Shown here piece after piece: positions 57,085-64,000 of a stretch of DNA of 64,000 bases. Positions within the stretch are counted from its first letter, which is position 1, and every line of letters starts with the position of its first letter. The stretch lies in the NCBI GenBank assembly GCA_037176885.1, contig JAWWNJ010000021.1, positions 1,426,001-1,490,000 of the forward strand, given 5' to 3'. A program made the position numbers and the translations under genes. The notes beneath the pieces were generated by a model. That model did no database searches. It was not told the origin of the DNA and was given only the letters and a program-made list of their open reading frames with translations. Source of the stretch: Favolaschia claudopus. Lineage: Eukaryota; Basidiomycota; Agaricomycetes; Agaricales; Mycenaceae.

Positions 57085-57965
57085 GTGACGTCAGAGCTCC
57101 ACATCCGCAGCACATATGGCACTCTCTTGTCGCCCTACCACCACCACCACCACCATCTCGCCAACTTGTTGTCGCCATCGCCGTCGCCGTCGCCGTGCTG
57201 TCACCGCCCCCGCTCTATTCCTCCCTCTCTTGCTAGAGTCAACACTGACGTAGCAGATCCCGCCAGCAACAACGCCCGCACAAGTTGGTTAGACACGCGG
57301 AGGATACGGGGTAGTCTGCATGCGAGGGGTGGGCTGTATTTGGGAACCGTGGTACGTCAACAAAGTGGATGGTCTTCAAACTTGCACTGACCAGTGACTA
57401 CTTGTCGTGATCTCAAGCACTTTTCGCGACAGCTACAACGATTCCGGCAACGAAGATCAACACGATGATAGGGCAGTATGACGAGACGGATGGCCAGGAG
57501 CGGGCGTCATTGGTGTGTCAATGTGTATTGATTTATGTCTATATCTTCATTGACACCATCTAGTCGCAGGACGTTAGCTCTCTCTCTCTCCGGTCTGATG
57601 GGCGAGAAGTGTCGCCGTTGAGCGCTGAGCAAGGGTGTCGAGTGCAATCTGAATCGTAGCTGCCGTACTGTACCATTTGTACCTATATATCCTCAATATC
57701 ATATATTTTTTCTATAAATTTAATTCGCCCTCCCTCGATTTTAATGTACGATGCCCATGATTCGAGACGGTGCTCTGAACTTTTAAATGATTTTCATGTA
57801 CTCAGCACATTAAATTGGCACATGAAAACGTCGAAAAAGAATATGATTTTATTTGTGCGCTAGGTACATGAAAATCCGGGGACGACGACTGATTTTCAGA
57901 GTGTGGGTACATGAAAATCGGGGTACCAAGGTACATGATTTTCATGTGCCCGCATCTTCACAGTG
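57085..57965. mobile_element. CACTA-like element, right end at 57965
   Basis: The right end cttcacagtg mirrors the cactgtg ends of 21805-22980. gattttcatgtac/gtacatgaaaatc occurs about six times in both orientations between 57790 and 57945. The left part 57085-57240 (gctccacatccgcagcaca, then CCACC and GCCGTC simple repeats) matches, reversed, a segment at 22560-22670 of the other CACTA-like element. The left terminus was not found. Confidence 0.5.
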
Positions 57966-58247
57966 TGTGGCCGTATATCACAGCTCAGGGCTTCACAGAA
58001 AGTTTTCATGCTTCAATAAGACCTGAAAAACAACGTACCACATTCTCACCATGAGTTATAAGTATAAAAAGAGGATCAAATATCAATGCCCAAAAATCAC
58101 AGTACGTCAACGCAGCTCTGTGTGCAGTAGCATATAACTGGTTACTACCTACAGGGCAGCTTTGGCACCGTGGTGACTGAACTAGGTGTCAGGCAAGTGT
58201 CAGGAAACATGCAATTTCTGATTCCGGTTACTTTTGGTGATGACGAG
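57966..58247. mobile_element. Mariner-type MITE, truncated copy
   Basis: Identical in register to 62049-62330 (offset 4083). The left half is replaced by the CACTA-like end at 57965. TA follows at 58248-58249. Confidence 0.8.
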
Positions 58248-58547
58248 TAAAGCACGGCTATTACGTTCGCCAGGGGTATCCTTGAAAGCTACGCCAGCAA
58301 CAGGAGCTGTGGCAGGCAGAGGAGTAACAGCAGCAGCAGCAACAGTGGCATCAGCTGCATTTGCAGCGAGGATAACAGATTCAAGCAGAGTGTAGACTCC
58401 CTGTAGGCGCAGTTCCACTGTAGCATCAACATGGAAAATCGGCCAGTCTTCTGCTCCGGAAAGCTCAGAAGAAGCCGAGTTTGCCGCAGTTGGCATTGTG
58501 TGAGAAGTCCGAGGTGAGATAACCAGAGTCCGAGGGAATTTCGGCAA
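58248..58547 (-). pseudogene. Copia gag N-part, second copy
   Basis: MPKFPRTLVISPRTSHTMPT to ERNSRALL, then the MITE. It is the same as 62331-62630, at an offset of 4083. The Gag start is probably the internal MPTAANSASSEL. It follows the LTR at 58672-58979 and its primer site, so it begins a second, tandem element unit. Confidence 0.7.
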
Positions 58548-58671
58548 CAGGTCGTGTGATTGATTGATTGATACAAGTCAGTGCTTGTGATGCTTCGAGC
58601 TCTGATGAGCGAGCAGGTGAGTCTTCCAATAGGTACGTCTTCAGAGAGCTAGCGCTCGGTGGCCCATAACC

Positions 58672-58979
58672 TAACAGAATCTGAAAATGCGCGGAAGGCG
58701 CAATAACCTCAGTCTCCCGCAATGTGGGATGAAAGATTGTATATTAAATACCTGAAAATGCGCGGAAGGCGCAATAACTACACAATGAGTAAGTAAATAC
58801 AAGTAGGTAGATAGATAGAGAACTCACCCTCAGTCTCCCGCAATGTGGGATGAAAGACTGAGGGTGGTGGACAGACGAGCGCGGTTTATATGTAAGAACA
58901 AGGCTGTATGATAAGTATCAGATATCTATCAAGGGCCGGAGCGGCGGGGCGGCTACCCGGAATAATTCATATTCTGACA
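58672..58979 (-). mobile_element. Copia LTR shared by two tandem units, 308 bp
   Basis: On minus: tgtcagaatatgaattattc...gattctgtta, then ggttatgggccacc (primer site). A purine tract (gagtggggg) precedes it at 58980-58990. It therefore serves as 3' LTR of the right unit and 5' LTR of the left unit. It is the empty site for the MITE at 63055-63639. Confidence 0.88.
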
Positions 58980-60424
58980 CCCCCACTCGACCCAGGCCGT
59001 AGTCCCATAGATAGACAGAATTTGGAGTGCTTGTCATGAGATAAAGGTTTTGTGAAAATATCTGCCACCATTTCATCTGTAGGATACCACAAGACAATAC
59101 ATTCTCCAGTGCGAACCAAGTCATCACGAACAAAATGATATTTCCTTTGTATATGCTGAATCCTAGCGCGGTATTGTGGATCCTGGGAGAGAATAATGGC
59201 AGCTCGGTTATCACATCTCAACTCAGTGGGATTTCTCTGATGTTGACCTAGTTCGTCAAAAAATGATCTTAACCATGCTAGATGTTGTCCTGCATTTGCA
59301 AGTCCAATGTATTCACTCTCAGTAGAAGATAGAGCGACCATGGATTGCCGACGGCTAGACCATCCGATTGCTCCAGAGTTCACAATGAACACATAACCAG
59401 AAGTAGAACGAGATGTATCTCTGTCTCCATTCCAATTGGCATCACTGTATCCCAGAAATTGCATGTCCATGCTGATGTCAGCCCCGTTGTATACAAGTTC
59501 CCAATGACGGGCGCCTTTGAGGTATCGAAGAAGTCGTTTTGCTGCTGCCCAATCAATTCTCTTTGGCTTTGCACTATATCGACCAAGTACTCCTACACTG
59601 TATGCAAGATCTGGTCGAGTACCTAGCATGGCATACATAGCAGACCCGATTACACTTTGATATGGAACAATAGCTCCACCTTCAACAATAGCCATATGTG
59701 TAATGATACTGTCGTCATCAGGGTCATTCTCTGTGAGAGGGGTTCCAGTAGACATAGGTGTGAATACAGGTTTGCAGTCTGTCATGCCATAGCGAGAAAG
59801 GACTTTGTCAATATACTGACGCTGGTTCAGTGCAATGGTGCGCTTCTTACGGTTTCGAACGATCTCGATCCCAAGGAGGTATTTGGCTGGACCTAGGTCT
59901 CGCATCTTAAAAGTAGATGAAAGCATTCTTTTGACTTTGGAAGAGAATTCTTTAGAAGTTGCAGCAACAAGAAGATCATCAACATAGACCACAACAAAAC
60001 AAGTCTGTTTGCCTTCTTTATAAACATAAAGGCAGGTCTCTGAATTCAAGCGATGAAATCCGAGTTTTAGAATCTCTGTGTCAAAAGTCCTGTTCCAAGT
60101 TCTCCCAGCTTGTTTAAGACCATACAATGAACGCTTGAGTCGCCAGCAGTGACCTTCTGGAATTTCAACACCATCTGGAGGCATCATGTAGATTTCTTCC
60201 TCCAGTTTACCATTGAGGTAGGCTTGTGAAACATCCAGCTGATCCAGTTCTAAGTCATATTTGGCAGCAAGAGCACAAATGATGCGAACAGACTCAAGAT
60301 TGGCAGTGGGCGCAAAAACTTCTTTGTAATCAACACCTTCTTTCTGAGTATCTCCTCTGGCAACGATTTGGACTTTGTAACGAGCAATTTTGCCTGTTTC
60401 ATCCACTTTGACTTTGGGAACCAC
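58967..60424 (-). CDS. Copia reverse transcriptase and RNase H, 485 aa
   Basis: An intact frame. The RT has LDVSQAYL (63-70), SLYGLKQAGRTW (99-110) and the active-site YVDD (147-150). Further conserved parts are LGPAKYLLGIEI, PYQSVIGSAMYAMLGTRPDL and GYSDANWNGD. RNase H follows with SLSSTE-like ALSSTESEYIGLA and ends ADIFTKPL. It copies RNA into cDNA within the particle. The frame ends 12 bp inside the 3' LTR. Upstream pol is frameshifted near 60466, so this part is not joined to integrase. Confidence 0.92.
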   Translation of the reverse strand: MVPKVKVDETGKIARYKVQIVARGDTQKEGVDYKEVFAPTANLESVRIICALAAKYDLELDQLDVSQAYLNGKLEEEIYMMPPDGVEIPEGHCWRLKRSLYGLKQAGRTWNRTFDTEILKLGFHRLNSETCLYVYKEGKQTCFVVVYVDDLLVAATSKEFSSKVKRMLSSTFKMRDLGPAKYLLGIEIVRNRKKRTIALNQRQYIDKVLSRYGMTDCKPVFTPMSTGTPLTENDPDDDSIITHMAIVEGGAIVPYQSVIGSAMYAMLGTRPDLAYSVGVLGRYSAKPKRIDWAAAKRLLRYLKGARHWELVYNGADISMDMQFLGYSDANWNGDRDTSRSTSGYVFIVNSGAIGWSSRRQSMVALSSTESEYIGLANAGQHLAWLRSFFDELGQHQRNPTELRCDNRAAIILSQDPQYRARIQHIQRKYHFVRDDLVRTGECIVLWYPTDEMVADIFTKPLSHDKHSKFCLSMGLRPGSSGGVRI

Positions 60425-61788
60425 TTTGGATTTAATAGGCTTGACACCGTCTGGTATGGGAAGTTGGGAACAACATCATAGACATCATTTGCTCGGAAAC
60501 CAGCAAGTTCCTCTTCAAGTCCAGCTTTCCAATGTTCAGCATTAGGACCCTGCAATGCTTCTTGCCAACTAGAAGGGTCAAGAGGGTTCTGAGCTAAAAA
60601 GGCTTCTTCAATAGCATCATCTAGAGAAGCAAGCAAGACTGCCTCTGGAGCATCAGGGACTTCAATGTCTGGTTCGACAGAAGCTTCATTTTCTTTCGCC
60701 TGTTTACGTGCTGCATTCTCTGCATCACGCTGAGCTTTTGACTGATGCTGTGGTCCTTCAGCTATTCTGTCGTACTCAGCAGTGGGATGTTGTGCCCTTG
60801 CATGTGGACGTGTTGACCGCCTAGTAGGTTCCTGTCGTACGCCTGCGACCTTGCGCAATGGTGGAGCTCCCCTATTTGATGGATGGACAATAGACGGCGG
60901 ATCAGCCTGACTTAGATTATCCCCCACTGAACCTGGTATCGGGTGAGGCAAAGTGAACTGGCACCATCATCGTCATCATCACCATAATATGGGGTAGACC
61001 TCTTCCGCAGTGTCTGAGCAAAATCCTCATATTCTTTCCTAGATGTAGCAGGTGCCTCAAGCTTTGGTTCTATAGGTGAATCAAGTTCCTGGTCATCAAA
61101 CCGAACATGCCTAGATGTGATGGTTTCACCATAAGAACCATCTTTGTTGATTACTAGCAAGTCATACGCTTTACTGTTTTCATGGTAGCCAACAAAGATG
61201 CAACGCTTTGCTTTATCGCCAAATTTCTGCTTGTGACGCTTTTCTTTAGGAATCAGAGGATAAGCTCTACAGCCAAAGGGATGCAGGTATCGTATGTTTA
61301 TTGGACGGTCAAAAAGTTTCTCATGAGGGATCAGCTGCTCGCATTGCTAAGACTCAAAATTTACGAGGAAGGCGTGAGGCAATCAACATAGTTGTAGCTC
61401 TGGAAACAAGTGTTTGATTCATTCGCTCTGCTACTCCGTTTTGCTCTGGAGTGTAAGGTGCTGTTGTTTCATGGATGATGCCTAGACGTTTGAATTCTGT
61501 TTCCATTTGATGAGACGTGAATTCACCACCCCCATCTGTGCGAAAGAACCGAGTCCAGCCCTCACAGAATTCCCAATTAGCAATTTGAGCACGAAAATGA
61601 GCCTCAGTAGATTTTCGCCATTCTTTGAGTTTTGAATAGACTTGGGATTTCTTTTGGGCAAATAGAATCCACACCTCAGAGGAATGATGATCTATAAGGA
61701 CCACCCAGTAGCGTATTCCACCTGGGCCCATAGATTCGTTGACATACTCTGTGCGCAGTTCTGCTGAAAGAAGCTTCTGAATGACACC
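60425..61788 (-). pseudogene. Copia integrase and linker, frameshifted
   Basis: 61731-61354 has the integrase core: GPGGIRYWVVLIDHHSSEVW, RTDGGGEFTS and TTAPYTPEQNGVAERMNQ, including D and E of the DDE triad. Near 61340 a deletion removes the end of the core. LHPFGCRAYPLIPKEK and CIFVGYHENSKAYDL (C-terminal part) continue to about 61060. Another shift near 60945 and one near 60466 follow before the RT. Integrase inserts cDNA; this copy is dead. Confidence 0.82.
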
Positions 61789-61790
61789 TA

Positions 61791-62330
61791 CTCGTCATTC
61801 CCAAAAGTACCCGGAATCTTGCTTTTAGCACGCAGATTTTGTGACTTAGACCACTTTGAGCAACATGGATCTTCTTTATATGGTGTTTGCTACAACTTAC
61901 ATGATATGAGTCGGGCATCAAATTTATTCCAGCAAACATAGAGATCGATTTTCAAAATTCAGCCAATTCAGCGATTTTTGCGTTTTTCGGCAATAGGTCA
62001 GCAGTATTTCTGGTCAGTGAGCATTTGAAAAATAGCTTTCCTATCTTATGTGGCCGTATATCACAGCTCAGGGCTTCACAGAAAGTTTTCATGCTTCAAT
62101 AAGACCTGAAAAACAACGTACCACATTCTCACCATGAGTTATAAGTATAAAAAGAGGATCAAATATCAATGCCCAAAAATCACAGTACGTCAACGCAGCT
62201 CTGTGTGCAGTAGCATATAACTGGTTACTACCTACAGGGCAGCTTTGGCACCGTGGTGACTGAACTAGGTGTCAGGCAAGTGTCAGGAAACATGCAATTT
62301 CTGATTCCGGTTACTTTTGGTGATGACGAG
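61791..62330. mobile_element. Mariner-type MITE, 540 bp, in copia gag
   Basis: ctcgtcattcccaaaagtac at left and mirror (ccggttacttttggtgatgacgag) at right, TA flanks at 61789-61790 and 62331-62332. Non-coding. Removing it with one TA joins Gag NSRAL to GVIQKLLSAEL in frame. Confidence 0.85.
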
Positions 62331-62630
62331 TAAAGCACGGCTATTACGTTCGCCAGGGGTATCCTTGAAAGCTACGCCAGCAACAGGAGCTGTGGCAGGC
62401 AGAGGAGTAACAGCAGCAGCAGCAACAGTGGCATCAGCTGCATTTGCAGCGAGGATAACAGATTCAAGCAGAGTGTAGACTCCCTGTAGGCGCAGTTCCA
62501 CTGTAGCATCAACATGGAAAATCGGCCAGTCTTCTGCTCCGGAAAGCTCAGAAGAAGCCGAGTTTGCCGCAGTTGGCATTGTGTGAGAAGTCCGAGGTGA
62601 GATAACCAGAGTCCGAGGGAATTTCGGCAA
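62331..62630 (-). pseudogene. Copia gag N-part, first copy
   Basis: MPTAANSASSELSGAEDW is a likely start. The body has VELRLQGVYTLLESVI and an alanine-rich stretch, then RNSRAL before the MITE. After the MITE it resumes for about 20 codons (SAELRTEYVNES) and then passes directly to integrase, so most of gag, the knuckle and protease are deleted. Confidence 0.72.
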
Positions 62631-62754
62631 CAGGTCGTGTGATTGATTGATTGATACAAGTCAGTGCTTGTGATGCTTCGAGCTCTGATGAGCGAGCAGG
62701 TGAGTCTTCCAATAGGTACGTCTTCAGAGAGCTAGCGCTCGGTGGCCCATAACC

Positions 62755-63649
62755 TAACAGAATCTGAAAATGCGCGGAAGGCGCAATAACCTCAGTCTCC
62801 CGCAATGTGGGATGAAAGATTGTATATTAAATACCTGAAAATGCGCGGAAGGCGCAATAACTACACAATGAGTAAGTAAATACAAGTAGGTAGATAGATA
62901 GAGAACTCACCCTCAGTCTCCCGCAATGTGGGATGAAAGACTGAGGGTGGTGGACAGACGAGCGCGGTTTATATGTAAGAACAAGGCTGTATGATAAGTA
63001 TCAGATATCTATCAAGGGCCGGAGCGGCGGGGCGGCTACCCGGAATAATTCATAAGATAGAGAGCGTGGGATCCCCGCACCCTTATGTCAGCATCACACT
63101 GTGAAATTGTCACGCTCGACGTCGAGGGCTTATAGCACAATGCTAAGGTCCAGATTGGGAATTTTGCCCAATACAAGTCTTAGATAGAGGTTCAATGAAG
63201 GGTTCCTATTGGGCAGAGTTGCCAAAATGTCCCCTGGTCTCTTGCTATATGACCCACAAAAAAATTCAGGCCACTTTTTTTCTGAGTGTTTCTATGTGGT
63301 TTTCTCACCAAATGGGACACTTTTCAAAAATTTCGGAGGAAAATTTGGCCAGCACAGCCACAGGATAGTCATCTCGGCATGCTTCGGCAAGGGTGGGACC
63401 TGTCAAACCTTTGCGGCGCAATGAGTGACAGAACCTCCTTGCAGTGTGGAAGGTGCTTTTCAAACGAAAAACCAAAATTTTAGAGCCGAAACAGCGAGAA
63501 TGTCTTCTAAGTCTGTAGGTCAGCCCTTCCGCAAAGAGCACGAAATTTTTTGTGCGACTGGGGATTTGGCCGTGGGAACGATTAATAAGCGTTACATAAC
63601 GTGCTTAAGTAAGGTGCGGGGATCCCACGCTCTCTATCTTATTCTGACA
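62755..63649 (-). mobile_element. Copia 5' LTR carrying a MITE
   Basis: LTR pieces 62755-63052/54 and 63642-63649 give a 308-bp LTR identical in length to 58672-58979. The primer site lies at about 62741-62754. The repeat unit ends at ttctgaca (63649). Confidence 0.88.
63055..63639. mobile_element. TA-flanked MITE, 585 bp, in the Copia LTR
   Basis: agatagagagcgtgggatcc and mirror, TA at 63053-63054 and 63640-63641. The other LTR shows the uninterrupted site ttcatattctg at 58967-58977. Non-coding. Confidence 0.9.
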
Positions 63650-64000
63650 GCACTGCGCTCGCTGCACTCGCCAGCGCGCGTCGCCGCGGAGATCTCACGG
63701 TTTGACAGAAAGTCACGGGGTGAATTCCCTTTCCTGGAGCTGAGGCTGTGCCGTCCTCTTTTAAAGTATAGGATTTAGAGCTCAAATTTGTTTTGGAGCG
63801 TTATCCGGCGTTTGAAACCAGCCAGAATTATGACAGGGCGCTGCGGACAGTGGTTGAAAAAATGTGTTACCATTCTGTCACATCAGTCACAAGACAGAGC
63901 AAGGGCTCGGTAGACCCCCGTCACCCTTTCACAGAGTATACGACCGAACACTTCTAGCTGTTCATTAAAAAACACCCATGTCTTCTCCGACTCTTTGTCT
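63650..64000. other. No gene recognised
   Basis: Flank of the Copia 5' LTR. A plus frame 63425-63778 spans the MITE border and is not protein-like. Confidence 0.4.

Noticed and set aside
57118..57230. Histidine/alanine-rich protein from ccacc and gccgtc repeats
   Set aside because: Simple-sequence repeats translate in all frames; no flanking conserved domain.
57966..58979. Reading the whole 1-kb direct repeat as a long LTR
   Set aside because: The primer site ggttatgggcc inside it and a purine tract at 58980 limit the LTR to 308 bp; the rest is leader, gag and MITE.
1..64000. CRISPR array or prokaryotic defence locus
   Set aside because: No regularly spaced short direct repeats with unique spacers; gene structure is eukaryotic with introns.

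Overview
The window looks like a repeat-rich nuclear region of a filamentous basidiomycete (an agaricomycete-type genome). The evidence is: genes broken by many short introns (mostly 40-80 nt, GTRNGT...YAG); a Crypton, Helitrons, Copia elements with a half-tRNA primer site, hAT, Tc1/mariner and CACTA-like elements; and host families such as a PWWP/LEDGF-like protein and a Nam8/Ngr1-type three-RRM protein. No bacterial operons, no CRISPR array and no intact canonical tRNA or rR​NA gene were seen. All exon structures were read by eye from splice motifs and codon phase.

Layout. 1-4950: two copies of an AT-rich terminal-inverted-repeat element flank a TPR gene fragment, followed by a truncated AT-hook gene. 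5000-10600: three minus-strand host-type genes of unknown function; two have complete exon chains whose phases agree (637 and 549 aa). 10790-17600: a hAT-like MITE, a decayed Copia with LTR copies, and a Crypton (tyrosine recombinase plus GCR1-like C-terminus) broken by a TA-flanked MITE and a Copia remnant. 17870-23811: an unknown gene with a nonsense codon, a palindromic Copia whose LTR holds a CACTA-like element, and a 402-bp hAT MITE. 24114-25512: the PWWP gene. 28494-30910: a TIR element with TA target duplication carrying only the HTH half of a transposase, plus an antisense cargo gene that contains a second, apparently identical, 402-bp hAT MITE. 35869-37540: unknown genes. 38167-43700: a minus-strand Helitron with five nested insertions, lying against the 3' end of the RRM gene (43650-46871). 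49445-52740: three Helitron 3' ends with covarying hairpins and two tandem paralogous small genes. 53757-56662: nested TIR elements with clean target duplications. 57085-63649: a CACTA-like end and a tandem LTR-internal-LTR-internal Copia with nested MITEs.

The main biological content is the order of nested transposition. Many elements keep exact target duplications (8 bp for hAT, 5 bp for LTR, TA for mariner, 3 bp for CACTA/PIF types), so the order of insertions can be read directly. In at least three cases, in-silico removal of a MITE and one duplication restores an interrupted reading frame. Several copies are almost identical, which suggests recent activity.
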